64,000 nt of DNA from Phenylobacterium sp. J426 (GCF_024699945.1 NZ_JAJOMY010000001.1:3603001-3667000); one strand, 5' to 3'; counted from the stretch's first letter, positions 27,820-35,652 are shown. The notes: generated from the sequence alone by a model not told the origin. Numbers and translations: made by a program.

Positions 27820-28671
27820 TCACATCAGACCCCCACCCTGCGCGCCAACGGCGCGCTGTCCCTCCCCGAAAGAGGAGGGACGAGCTCTCAGGTAGATGTC
27901 GGCGAACGCTTCCAGCTGCCTGGCCTCCAGCGCCCCTTCCTTCACCAGCTCCAGGCTCGCCGAAAGCGTCGAGGCCACATAGCTGGCGCGGCTGGGCATG
28001 TTCTCCAGCACGGGGCCGAATGGCGCGACGCCGGTCAGGGGCGTCCAGCGGTCGAGGTCGGGCAGCAGGCGGCGCAGGCGCTCGCGGGCGTCTTCCAGCG
28101 GATAGGCCTTGGGCGCCATCGGCGTGTAGTGTCGCTGGGTCTCCTTGCGGCGCTGGTCGATGTAGGCGCTCATCAGCGCGTAGAGGTCGCCCTCGATCTT
28201 GCCGGACGGGATCACCTTGATGGCGTCGGGGTCGCCGCGGACGAAGACCTCCTGGCGCAGTTGCGGCCGGGCCTTCAGCGCCTCGGCGGCGTTGCGCATG
28301 GCCTCCAGCTTGGCCAGCCGGAAGGCGAGCCGGGCCGCCATCTCCTCGGCCGGCGGCTCCTCGGCCTTGGGCCGCTCAGGCCTGGGCAGCAGCAGGCGCG
28401 ACTTCAGGTAGGCCAGCCACGCGGCCATCACGAGGTAGTCGGCGGCGAGCGAGAAGCGGCGGCGGCGCGCCTCCTGCACGAACGCCAGGTACTGTTCGGC
28501 GAGCTTCGTCACCGAGAGCTTCAGCAGGTCCACCTTCTGGCTGCGGGCCAGGGCGAGCAGGACGTGCAGCGGGCCTTCGTAGCCCTCGACGTCGACGATC
28601 AGGGCCTCGCCGTCCTCGACGGCCTCATTGACGGCCTTGAAGTCCAGGCTGGGCTGGAAGCCCTGGCTCAT
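27820..28671 (-). CDS. scpA: Segregation and condensation protein ScpA (C-terminus from a repeat)
   Basis: Kleisin subunit of the SMC-ScpAB complex. The 283-residue protein has the N-terminal kleisin helices (YEGPLHVLLALARSQKVDLL, AEQYLAFVQEARRRRFSLAA, DYLVMAAWLAYLKSRLLLPR) and the C-terminal winged helix (VASTLSASLELVKEGALEAR, LEAFADIYLRA). Family homology ends at about DIYLRA. The last 18 or so residues, RPSSFGEGQRAVGAQGGGLM, are translated from repeat copy D, which therefore provides the end of the gene. Start overlaps the nagZ stop by 4 bp. Confidence 0.93.
   Translation of the reverse strand: MSQGFQPSLDFKAVNEAVEDGEALIVDVEGYEGPLHVLLALARSQKVDLLKLSVTKLAEQYLAFVQEARRRRFSLAADYLVMAAWLAYLKSRLLLPRPERPKAEEPPAEEMAARLAFRLAKLEAMRNAAEALKARPQLRQEVFVRGDPDAIKVIPSGKIEGDLYALMSAYIDQRRKETQRHYTPMAPKAYPLEDARERLRRLLPDLDRWTPLTGVAPFGPVLENMPSRASYVASTLSASLELVKEGALEARQLEAFADIYLRARPSSFGEGQRAVGAQGGGLM
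27829..27881 (-). repeat. Double-hairpin palindromic repeat, copy D (inverted, inside scpA end)
   Basis: Read on the minus strand: GTCCCTCC-TCTTTCGG-GGAGGGAC, then GCGCGCC-GTT-GGCGCGC, then AGGGTGGGGGTC. Stem 2 shares almost no sequence with copies A-C yet pairs perfectly over 7 bp. It encodes the C-terminal residues of ScpA in frame. Confidence 0.85.
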
Positions 28672-29669
28672 CGGAAGGCCTCCTCGAAGCGGGCGACGGC
28701 CTCGGCATGATCCAGGGGTTCCGGCGTTCCGGGAATGCGCGACAAGGCCGCCCTCGCCCGCTCGGCCGCCCGGCCGCCCAGTTCGCCGGCGCCGCCGATG
28801 ACCGCTCGCATCTCGGCCAGATCGCCGTTGCAATGCAGGACCACGTCGCAACCTGCGGCCAGCGACAGCGCCGCGCGCGCCTCCAGCGGGCCGGACAGCG
28901 CCTTCATCGAGAGGTCGTCGCACATCACGAGGCCGTCGAAGCCGATCGCGCCGCGGATCACCTTCTCGAACACCACCTCGGAGGTGGTCGCCGACTGAGC
29001 GGCGTCCACGGCCGTGTAGATGACGTGGGCCGTCATCGCCATCGGCATGTCGGAGAGCGCGCGGAAGGGCGCGAAGTCGCGAGCGTTGAGTTCGGCGAAC
29101 GAGGCCTCCACCACTGGCAGCTCAAGGTGGCTGTCGGCCCTGGCGCGGCCGTGGCCGGGGATGTGCTTGACGACCGGCAGCACGCCGCCGGCGATCAGGC
29201 CTTCGCAGGCCGCGCGGCCCAGCAGCGCCACGTCCTCGGGCGTGTCGCCATAGGCGCGGTCGCCGATGATCTCGTGGCCTTGTGGATCGGGCACGTCGAG
29301 CACCGGCACGCAGTCGACGTTGATGCCGAGCTGCGCAAGATCGTGGGCGATCAGGCGAGCCCCCAGCCGGGTCATCTCGCGCCGCCGGCCGGCGGGAAGC
29401 TGGCCGTAGGCGCGGCCGGTGGGATAGGTCCGCCAGTGCGGCGGCCCCAGCCGCTGGATGCGTCCGCCCTCCTGGTCGATCAGGATCGGCGCGTTTTCGC
29501 GCCCCACCGTCTCGCGCAGGGCCGCCGTGAGCCGCCGCACCTGGTCGGGCGTGTCGATGTTGCGGCCGAACAGGATGAAGCCCCAGGGCCGCACGTCGCG
29601 GAAGAACGCCCGCTCCTCGGCGGTCAGCTCGAGACCCGAGCAGCCCAGGATGGCGGCGGAGGCGCTCAC
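28668..29669 (-). CDS. nagZ: Beta-N-acetylhexosaminidase NagZ
   Basis: Glycoside hydrolase family 3 enzyme that removes N-acetylglucosamine from anhydro-muropeptides in cytosolic peptidoglycan recycling. The 333 residues contain LIDQEGGRIQRLGPPHWRTY, VVKHIPGHGRARADSHLELP (the KH..GHG loop with the catalytic His) and GFDGLVMCDDLSMKALSGP (the Asp nucleophile region). The 4-bp overlaps at both ends, with the SPOR gene before it and scpA after it, show one leftward operon. Confidence 0.95.
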   Translation of the reverse strand: MSASAAILGCSGLELTAEERAFFRDVRPWGFILFGRNIDTPDQVRRLTAALRETVGRENAPILIDQEGGRIQRLGPPHWRTYPTGRAYGQLPAGRRREMTRLGARLIAHDLAQLGINVDCVPVLDVPDPQGHEIIGDRAYGDTPEDVALLGRAACEGLIAGGVLPVVKHIPGHGRARADSHLELPVVEASFAELNARDFAPFRALSDMPMAMTAHVIYTAVDAAQSATTSEVVFEKVIRGAIGFDGLVMCDDLSMKALSGPLEARAALSLAAGCDVVLHCNGDLAEMRAVIGGAGELGGRAAERARAALSRIPGTPEPLDHAEAVARFEEAFR

Positions 29670-30472
29670 CGGACGAAGCAGCTCTTTCCGGCGGCCTTCA
29701 GGCGGTTGCAGAAGGCGGTCGCCTCCTCGCGGCTGGCGAAGCCGGTGACGGCGGTGCGGTAGAGCGTGGCGCCGTTGCGGTCGATCTGCTCCACGCTCTT
29801 GCCCTTGCCCGAGACGCCGGTCGCGGCGATCGCCTCGCGCCAGGTCTTGTCGGCGAGCTCCGGCGAGGAGACGGCGCCGATCTGGACCACCGCGCCGCCC
29901 GTCTTGGCGGCCGGCGCAGGAGCCGGCGGAGGCTTCGGCTCGGGAGCCTTGGCCACGGCCGGCGGCGGCGGAGCCGCGGGCTTGGCCGCCGGCGCGGGCG
30001 GCTGGGTGGGAGCCTGGGCCGGCGCCTGGGCTGGAGGTTGAGCCGGAAGGCTGGGCCGCATCGCCGGCGGCGGCGCGGCCTGCTCGGTGACGATCACAGG
30101 CTGGGTCGGCGCGGGGCGCGGCTGCGGCTCCTCCGGCGGCGGCGTGAAGGTCGGCGGGACGGCCTCGGCCGGGCCGGCGCCGTCCGAGCGGTAGATCTGC
30201 AGGCCGGCGGCGGGATCGGTGGGCTGAGCCTCCGCGGGGGCGGCGCTCTTCATGCCGTCGACCGGCACGCCCACGGTCTGGGGCGCATCGCCCGCCTGGC
30301 GCACGCCCGAGCGGTAGAAGACGAAGATCGCCGCCACCAGGCCGGCCAGCACCAGGACGCTGATGATCAGGGTGATCGGCACCGGCCGCGCGCCGCGCAC
30401 CGGCTGGCGGGCGTCGAACGAAAGCGGCGCGTCGGTGGGAGGCGTATAGGCGCCGCGCTCGTGGTCGGACAT
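29666..30472 (-). CDS. SPOR-domain membrane protein
   Basis: A 268-residue bitopic protein: cytosolic N-terminus of about 30 residues, one membrane helix (ITLIISVLVLAGLVAAIFVF), a long Pro/Ala-rich periplasmic linker (residues about 80-190), and a C-terminal SPOR domain (GAVVQIGAVSSPELADKTWR ... RTAVTGFASREEATAFCNRL). SPOR domains bind denuded glycan strands at the septum, so a division or cell-wall role is likely. It is the first gene of the group with nagZ and scpA-scpB; dgt lies 139 bp upstream. Confidence 0.88.
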   Translation of the reverse strand: MSDHERGAYTPPTDAPLSFDARQPVRGARPVPITLIISVLVLAGLVAAIFVFYRSGVRQAGDAPQTVGVPVDGMKSAAPAEAQPTDPAAGLQIYRSDGAGPAEAVPPTFTPPPEEPQPRPAPTQPVIVTEQAAPPPAMRPSLPAQPPAQAPAQAPTQPPAPAAKPAAPPPPAVAKAPEPKPPPAPAPAAKTGGAVVQIGAVSSPELADKTWREAIAATGVSGKGKSVEQIDRNGATLYRTAVTGFASREEATAFCNRLKAAGKSCFVR

Positions 30473-30611
30473 CGCGTGAGGCTCCGAGAACTCGTGGCGC
30501 GACCCGAAACCGAATCGCGCGGAATCACCGGCAGTCTAGCGAAGCCCGCGGCCCGCAAGCGCCGTTTCCGGCGGATTTCTGTGGGCGGCTGGAGGCGGGA
30601 ATGGGGCGGCG

Positions 30612-31790
30612 CTAGCCCCAGACCTCGAGGTGGAAGAGCTTGCGGTGCTCCTCGATGGCGAAGCGGTCGGTCATGCCAGCGATGTAGTCGCAGACCACGC
30701 GGGCGCGGCCGGCCTCGTCGCGCCCCTGCGTCTTGGCCTGCCATTCGGTCGGCAGGACGTCGGGCTCGGCCATGAACAGCTGGAACATCTCGGCGAGGAT
30801 GCGGCGGGCCTGGCTTCGGGTGCGGTTGACGCGCCAGTGGCGGTACATGCGGTCCATCAGGAACCGGCGCAGCTCGGCCAGGTCCTCGACCATGTCGCGC
30901 GAGAAGGCGACGGTGGCCTGGCCGTAGTTGCGGACGTCCTCTGCGGACTTGAGGCCGCCCTCCTCCACCCGCCGGCGGGTCTCGGCCATCACGTCGTCGA
31001 CCATCGCCCCGATCATGCGGCGCACGGCTTCCAGGCGGATGATCGACTGATCGCAGTCGGGATAGTCGGCGAGCGCGGACTGGACGTGCGGCCCGATCAG
31101 CGGCACGTCCAGGAGCTCCTTCAGGAAGAACAGGCCGGCCGAGACGCCATCGTCCACGTCGTGGTTGTTGTAGGCGATGTCGTCGGCGAGCGCGGCGACC
31201 TGGGCCTCCGCCGACGCCCAGCCGGAGAGCCTCAGGTCGTATTCGGCGTCGAACTCGGCGATCGCCCGCCAGGAGGGCTTTTCGAGCTTATCGGTGACGG
31301 GGCCGTTGTGCTTGATGACGCCTTCCAGCGTCTCCCACGTCAGGTTCAGGCCGTCGAAGGCCGGATAGCGCCGCTCCAGCTTGGTCACGACCCGGAAGGT
31401 CTGGACGTTATGGTCGAAGCCGCCGAACTGGCGCATCTGCACCTGCAGCTCGTCCTCGCCCGCGTGGCCGAACGGCGGGTGGCCAAGATCGTGGGCGAGC
31501 GCGATGGTCTCGGCGAGGTCGGCGTCCAGCCCGAGCGCGGTGGCGATCGAGCGCGCGATCTGCGCCACCTCAAGGCTGTGGGTCAGCCGCGTGCGGAAAT
31601 GGTCGCCCTCGTGGGCGACGAAGACCTGGGTCTTCTCCTTCAGCCGGCGGAAGGCGGTGGAATGGATGATCCGATCGCGGTCGCGGGCGAACGGCGTACG
31701 GGTGCGGCTCTCGGCCTCGGCGACCTTGCGGCCGCGCGACCTGGCGGCGTCTTCGGCGAAAGGAGCCCTCGGGGGATTTGTGGCAGCCAT
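30612..31790 (-). CDS. dgt: Deoxyguanosinetriphosphate triphosphohydrolase-like protein (dGTPase)
   Basis: HD-domain dNTP triphosphohydrolase, 392 residues. The HD ligands are visible as [17 protein letters not shown] (H), [19 protein letters not shown] (HD) and [16 protein letters not shown] (D). [20 protein letters not shown] is the usual N-terminal signature of the short alphaproteobacterial form. It degrades dNTPs to deoxynucleosides and tripolyphosphate. The ATG at 31790 is adopted. Divergent from the iron-sulfur scaffold gene with 98 bp between. Confidence 0.93.
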   Translation of the reverse strand: MAATNPPRAPFAEDAARSRGRKVAEAESRTRTPFARDRDRIIHSTAFRRLKEKTQVFVAHEGDHFRTRLTHSLEVAQIARSIATALGLDADLAETIALAHDLGHPPFGHAGEDELQVQMRQFGGFDHNVQTFRVVTKLERRYPAFDGLNLTWETLEGVIKHNGPVTDKLEKPSWRAIAEFDAEYDLRLSGWASAEAQVAALADDIAYNNHDVDDGVSAGLFFLKELLDVPLIGPHVQSALADYPDCDQSIIRLEAVRRMIGAMVDDVMAETRRRVEEGGLKSAEDVRNYGQATVAFSRDMVEDLAELRRFLMDRMYRHWRVNRTRSQARRILAEMFQLFMAEPDVLPTEWQAKTQGRDEAGRARVVCDYIAGMTDRFAIEEHRKLFHLEVWG

Positions 31791-31888
31791 CAAACCGATC
31801 TTAAACGTCGGGCCTCTTGGTCGAGACCGCTCGGAACCTCATATAGTCCAGGCGCCTATTTCATTTAACAGCCGATGACCACGCACGG

Positions 31889-32221
31889 ATGACGACCACG
31901 GACGTGACCCTCTCCGCCGCCGCCGCCGAGCGGATCCGCGCCATCGGCCAGGCCGAGGGCCGGCCGGTGATGCTGCGGGTGGCTGTGGAAGGCGGCGGCT
32001 GCTCGGGCTTCCAGTACCAGTTCGACCTCGTCGACCAGGTGCAGGACGACGACCTCAAGGTGGAGCGTGACGGCGCCGCCGCCCTGGTGGACGTGGTGTC
32101 GATGGCCCTGCTGAAGGGCTCGGAGATCGACTTCGTCGACGAACTGGCCGGGGCGGAGTTCCGGATCCGCAACCCCAACGCCAAGTCCAGCTGCGGCTGC
32201 GGCGTCAGCTTCTCGATCTGA
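31889..32221 (+). CDS. erpA: Iron-sulfur cluster insertion protein, ErpA/IscA type
   Basis: A-type carrier that passes [Fe-S] clusters to apoproteins. The 110 residues contain all three ligand cysteines: EGGGCSGFQYQFDLVD and the C-terminal SSCGCGVSFSI. FRIRNPNAKSSCGCG is typical of ErpA/HesB. Single-gene unit, divergent from dgt. Which A-type paralogue it is (ErpA, IscA or SufA) cannot be settled without the rest of the genome, though the ending favours ErpA. Confidence 0.9.
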   Translation: MTTTDVTLSAAAAERIRAIGQAEGRPVMLRVAVEGGGCSGFQYQFDLVDQVQDDDLKVERDGAAALVDVVSMALLKGSEIDFVDELAGAEFRIRNPNAKSSCGCGVSFSI

Positions 32222-32264
32222 CCTGACGGCACGGCCAGCGCCACCCGCTTTTCGGCGCGACTTG

Positions 32265-32298
32265 TAATTAGGATTTTTCCTAATTAGGCTTTTACCTA
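32265..32298. promoter_or_regulatory. AT-rich inverted repeat operator of sdpR
   Basis: TAATTAGGA-TTTT-TCCTAATTA (32265-32286) is a perfect 9-bp inverted repeat. The second arm continues as TAGGC-TTTT-ACCTA (32284-32297), giving a third half-site that ends at the sdpR start codon. Such an AT-rich block is exceptional in this GC-rich sequence and fits an autoregulated ArsR-type promoter. It also overlaps the likely -10 region and the ribosome-binding site. Confidence 0.8.
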
Positions 32299-32606
32299 TG
32301 AGCCAGGTGTTCAAGGCGTTGGGTCATCCGGCCCGACGACGCATCGTCGAGATGCTGCGGGCGGGCCCCATGACGTCCGGCGACATCGCCGCGGCCTTCG
32401 ACGACATGACCTGGCCGACCGTCACCGGCCACCTGAACGCCCTGAAGGACGCGGGCCTGGTCAGCACCGAGCGCGAAGGCGCCTCGGTCCGCTACCGCCT
32501 GCGGATATCGGCGGTCGAGGAAGCCGTCGGCTTCCTGCTGGAGCTGATGGGCAAGGCCGAGCCTGCAACCGACCCGAAGGAGGCGAAGAATGGCAACCCG
32601 GCTTGA
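32298..32606 (+). CDS. ArsR-family repressor, SdpR-like
   Basis: A 102-residue winged-helix protein: VFKALGHPARRRIVEMLRAG, then the recognition region SGDIAAAFDDMTWPTVTGHL and NALKDAGLVSTEREGASVRY. No metal-binding cysteines are present. It overlaps the SdpI-like gene by 17 bp, the arrangement of Bacillus sdpR-sdpI, where the repressor is titrated by the membrane protein. Its own start codon lies against an AT-rich palindrome, so autorepression is likely. Confidence 0.88.
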   Translation: MSQVFKALGHPARRRIVEMLRAGPMTSGDIAAAFDDMTWPTVTGHLNALKDAGLVSTEREGASVRYRLRISAVEEAVGFLLELMGKAEPATDPKEAKNGNPA

Positions 32607-33252
32607 GCGACTGGTGGTCCCGGCGGTGGCGGCGGCCCAGGCCGGCGTGGCGCTGGCGATCCTGAACTGGGGGCCTACCGGCCCGATCCCGATGCACTTC
32701 GCCTGGGACGGCTCCGTCGATCGATACGGCGGACGCAGCGAGTCGGCGGCCATCGTAGGCGCGATGGCGCTGCTGACGCTCGCGGGGCCGTTCGCCATCC
32801 GCGTTCTCTCGCGCCGACGGCTGGACCAGCCGGACGAGTTCCGGGAAGCGACCTTGATGCTGGTGGGCGTGACGAGCCTGATCTGCGCCCTTGCCGCATC
32901 CCTGGCGTTCGGCCTGATCGGCGAAGGCTCCGGCCCGCTCGGGGCCATGTCGGCTGTGAGCGCGATCCTCACCGTGGTGGGGGCCTACCTCGGCAAGGTG
33001 AGCCCCAACGCGCTGATCGGCGTCCGCACGCCATGGAGCTTCGCGAGCCGCCTAGCCTGGGACAAGTCCAACCGCCTGGCCGGTCGGCTGTTCTTCTGGC
33101 TGGGTCTCGCCGGCTTCCTCGCCGCGCCATTCCTGCCGCAGCCGGCGGGCCTGCAGGGGTTCGCCTTCCTGATCGTCGCCGCGGCGGGGCTCGCGGTGTT
33201 CGAGAGCTGGAGGGTGTGGCGCGCCGATCCCGACCGGACGGGCGCGCTCTAG
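32590..33252 (+). CDS. SdpI-family membrane protein
   Basis: A 220-residue multi-span protein: an N-terminal DUF1648-like part (ILNWGPTGPIPMHFAWDGSV, the PxHW/F-type motif) and the C-terminal SdpI part (YLGKVSPNALIGVRTPWSFA, WDKSNRLAGRLFFWLGLAGF). About six helices. In Bacillus SdpI gives immunity to the SdpC toxin and sequesters SdpR. No toxin or SdpAB-like gene is seen here, so it may be a sensor or an immunity protein against foreign toxins. Confidence 0.88.
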   Translation: MATRLERLVVPAVAAAQAGVALAILNWGPTGPIPMHFAWDGSVDRYGGRSESAAIVGAMALLTLAGPFAIRVLSRRRLDQPDEFREATLMLVGVTSLICALAASLAFGLIGEGSGPLGAMSAVSAILTVVGAYLGKVSPNALIGVRTPWSFASRLAWDKSNRLAGRLFFWLGLAGFLAAPFLPQPAGLQGFAFLIVAAAGLAVFESWRVWRADPDRTGAL

Positions 33253-33713
33253 CCGCCCGGCCCCAGCACCGCGCCCAGCTTGTCGAGGAGCCATCCCGTG
33301 CCGTGCTCGCGGCTGCCGGCGTCGTCGTAGCCGTCGAGGAAGGCGCCCTGCTCCGTCATGACGAGGCGCGTGCCGGCCCCGTCGGCGTGGAACTCGATGG
33401 TGGCCAGGGAGACGGAGATCTTGGCCTCCTCCGAATACATCTCGTAGCCGTAGATGATCCGCTCGTCCGGGAGCACCTCGAAGTAGCGAGCCTGGAAGTC
33501 GGAGACCCTGCCGCCGGGATGCTTGCCCCACAGCCGCTCGGCGCCGCCCGACCGGAAGTCCATCGACCGTTCGTAGCACTCGAAGCCCTCTGGACCATCG
33601 AACCACTGAGCCTTGGCCTCGCGCGTCGCCCAGGCGGCGAACACGCGCGGCGGCGGGGCCGGATAGCGGCGCTCGATGCAGAAGGTGGCATGGACCACAT
33701 TGCGGTCGGTCAT
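33249..33713 (-). CDS. SRPBCC (AHSA1-type) domain protein
   Basis: A 154-residue START-like/AHSA1 protein: CIERRYPAPPPRVFAAWATR at the N-terminus, AKAQWFDGPEGFECYERSMD, and GTRLVMTEQGAFLDGYDDAG. AHSA1-type proteins bind hydrophobic ligands; substrate unknown. It overlaps the ArsR gene by 4 bp, and such ArsR-SRPBCC pairs are a recurrent module. Convergent with the sdpI gene, ends overlapping 4 bp. Confidence 0.85.
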   Translation of the reverse strand: MTDRNVVHATFCIERRYPAPPPRVFAAWATREAKAQWFDGPEGFECYERSMDFRSGGAERLWGKHPGGRVSDFQARYFEVLPDERIIYGYEMYSEEAKISVSLATIEFHADGAGTRLVMTEQGAFLDGYDDAGSREHGTGWLLDKLGAVLGPGG

Positions 33714-34048
33714 TTCGGCTCCTCGGGCATGTCGGGATGCGCGGCGAGATAGCCGCCGAGACGGTCCAGCCGCTGCTCCCAGGCGGCGCGGCGTTCGTGG
33801 ATCCACTGTTCGGCCCGGCTGAGCCCGCCGGGTTCGATGCGGCAGGTCCGCACGCGGCCGACCTTCTCCGAGGCCACAACGCCGGCGGCCTCCAGGACCG
33901 CCAGGTGCTGGACCACGGCCGGCAGGCTCATGTCGAACGGCCGCGCGAGATCGCTGACCGAGGCCGGGCCGCGGCTCAGCCGCTCGAGGATGGCACGCCG
34001 GGTGGGGTCGGCCAGGGCCTGGAACAGCGTATCGAGATCGGGGGTCAC
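33710..34048 (-). CDS. ArsR-family transcriptional regulator
   Basis: A 112-residue winged-helix regulator: TLFQALADPTRRAILERLSR, then ASVSDLARPFDMSLPAVVQH (recognition helix) and LAVLEAAGVVASEKVGRVRT. No metal-site cysteines. Genes before (GST) and after (AHSA1-type) overlap it by 4 bp, so it lies in the middle of a three-gene operon whose likely operator is the tandem ACTTAAGT at 34708. Confidence 0.9.
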   Translation of the reverse strand: MTPDLDTLFQALADPTRRAILERLSRGPASVSDLARPFDMSLPAVVQHLAVLEAAGVVASEKVGRVRTCRIEPGGLSRAEQWIHERRAAWEQRLDRLGGYLAAHPDMPEEPK

Positions 34049-34698
34049 GCGGCCTTCCGACCCGGGAACATGTGCCAGACGGGCTGGGCCTCCTGCAGGG
34101 TGCGCGCGAAGGACGGCCGGGCCTCGAGCCGGTCGAGATAGGCGCCGAGCGTCGGGTGGCTTGCGCGGAACGGCAGCACCTTGTCGCCGTAGTAGAGCGC
34201 GGGCGCAGCGGCGCAGTCGGCGAGCGTGAAGGTCTCGCCCGCGGCCCAGGCGCGGCCGGCCAGTTCGCCTTCCAGCCAGTCGTAGCTTCTCGCCAGCAGA
34301 GCGTCGGCCTGGGCCACCCCGACCGGGTCGTCGCCGCCGCGGAAGTTCTCGGCGACGACGCGCGACATGGGCTCCATGACGTAGCTGTCAAACACCCGGT
34401 CCAGCAGCCGCACGCGCAGCGCCGCCTCGGGATCGGCGGGGATCAGGCCGACGGAGGGCGCATGGAAGGTCTGCAGATACTCGATGATGACGCTGGTCTC
34501 GGCGACGACGCGGTCGCGGTCGGTGTCCTCCAGCACGGGGATCTTGCCCAGAGGCCAGCGCGCATAGTGGGCGGCGCGCGAGGCTTCCTCGTAGAAGGCC
34601 ACAAGGCGAGCTTCGAACGGCAGGCCCATCTCCCGGACGGCGATCTTCACCTTCCAGCAGAAGGACGACAGCGGGTGCTCGTGCAGGATCAGGGACAT
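34045..34698 (-). CDS. Glutathione S-transferase family protein
   Basis: A 217-residue GST: ILHEHPLSSFCWKVKIAVRE with a Ser/Cys at the active-site turn, PLGKIPVLEDTDRDRVVAET with the cis-Pro and Glu-Thr contacts, and GETFTLADCAAAPALYYGDK in the helical domain. First gene of the GST-ArsR-AHSA1 operon, which suggests a detoxification response controlled by the ArsR protein. Ligand unknown. Confidence 0.88.
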   Translation of the reverse strand: MSLILHEHPLSSFCWKVKIAVREMGLPFEARLVAFYEEASRAAHYARWPLGKIPVLEDTDRDRVVAETSVIIEYLQTFHAPSVGLIPADPEAALRVRLLDRVFDSYVMEPMSRVVAENFRGGDDPVGVAQADALLARSYDWLEGELAGRAWAAGETFTLADCAAAPALYYGDKVLPFRASHPTLGAYLDRLEARPSFARTLQEAQPVWHMFPGRKAA

Positions 34699-34707
34699 GG
34701 CGCGCCT

Positions 34708-34729
34708 TCACTTAAGTCGTCACTTAAGT
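34708..34729. promoter_or_regulatory. Tandem ACTTAAGT operator for the GST-ArsR-AHSA1 operon
   Basis: TCACTTAAGT occurs twice (34708-34717 and 34720-34729), period 12, each holding the palindrome ACTTAAGT. It lies 10 bp upstream of the GST start on the minus strand. Position and symmetry fit the binding site of the ArsR regulator encoded in the operon. The two TTAA are 8 bases apart, so it is not a canonical CtrA box. Confidence 0.7.
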
Positions 34730-34812
34730 ATCAGCGGTCCTCGGCCTGCGCAAGCCATTGAGCCGAAGCGCCCACGCCACTAGCTTCCGCTCCAGCCTAG
34801 CCGGAGCCCTTC

Positions 34813-35607
34813 ATGCGCATCGCCACCTGGAACGTGAACTCGGTCAACGCGCGCCTCGAGACGGTGCTGCGCTGGTTCGAGGAGGCGAAGCCGGATGTCG
34901 CCTGCCTGCAGGAGATCAAGTGCGTGGACGAGAAGTTCCCGGCCGAAGCCTTTGAACGGCTTGGGTATAATGTCGCCGTGCATGGGCAGAAGTCTTACAA
35001 TGGCGTGGCCATCCTCTCGAAGGCGCCGCTGGAAGACGTGACCCGCGGCCTGCCCCATCTCTCGGATACGGGCGACGAGACCGACGAGCAGGCGCGCTAC
35101 CTGGAGGCCGTGGTGTCGGGTCCGCAGCCGGTGCGCGTGGCTTCGATCTACCTCCCGAACGGCAATCCCCTGGGCTCGGAGAAGTTCGCCTACAAGCTCG
35201 CCTGGATGGCGCGGCTGCATCGCCACGCCGAACGCCTGCTGGCCCTGGAGGAGCCGTTCGCGCTGGTGGGCGACTACAACGTCATCCCCGAGCCGCGCGA
35301 CGCCGAATTCCCGAAGAACTGGGTGGACGACGCCCTCTTCCAGCCCGAGAGCCGCTCGGCCTTCCGGGCGCTGAAGAACCTGGGCCTCACGGAGGCCTAC
35401 ATGCAGGCCGACGGCGCGCCGGGCGCCTACACCTTCTGGGACTACCAGGCCGGCGCCTGGCAGCGGAACAACGGCATCCGCATCGACCACGCCCTGCTCT
35501 CGCCCCAGGCCGCGGACCTGCTGCGTGGCGTGTCCATCCACCGCGACGTGCGCAGCTGGGACAAGCCGTCGGATCACGTGCCGCTGGTGGTCGAACTGGA
35601 CGTCTAA
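34813..35607 (+). CDS. xthA: Exodeoxyribonuclease III (AP endonuclease)
   Basis: Base-excision repair enzyme of the exonuclease III family, 264 residues. The catalytic blocks are all seen: RIATWNVNSVNARLETVLRW, CLQEIKCVDEKFPAEAFERL (with the metal-binding Glu), NGVAILSKAPLEDVTRGL, FALVGDYNVIPEPRDAEFPK (Asp/Asn) and SWDKPSDHVPLVVELDV (Asp-His). Single gene with its start 114 bp from the divergent GST operon. Confidence 0.96.
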   Translation: MRIATWNVNSVNARLETVLRWFEEAKPDVACLQEIKCVDEKFPAEAFERLGYNVAVHGQKSYNGVAILSKAPLEDVTRGLPHLSDTGDETDEQARYLEAVVSGPQPVRVASIYLPNGNPLGSEKFAYKLAWMARLHRHAERLLALEEPFALVGDYNVIPEPRDAEFPKNWVDDALFQPESRSAFRALKNLGLTEAYMQADGAPGAYTFWDYQAGAWQRNNGIRIDHALLSPQAADLLRGVSIHRDVRSWDKPSDHVPLVVELDV

Positions 35608-35652
35608 GCTCCGCCATAGGACGACTCAGCGAAAGAGGCTTAGCCTTGGCCC

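Larger units (their letters stand above)
27749..27881. mobile_element. 133-bp gene-less inverted repeat pair (MITE/REPIN-like)
   Basis: Copies C and D face outward and are separated by 28 bp, the same arrangement that flanks the DUF559 gene at 11688-12197 but without a gene. This has the form of a non-autonomous miniature element derived from the DUF559 unit. It occupies the scpA-scpB junction. Mobility is inference. Confidence 0.5.

Noticed and set aside
34712..34727. Possible CtrA binding site (TTAA repeats)
   Set aside because: The two TTAA motifs are separated by 8 bases rather than the 7 of the CtrA consensus, and each lies in a perfect ACTTAAGT palindrome, which fits the local ArsR regulator better.
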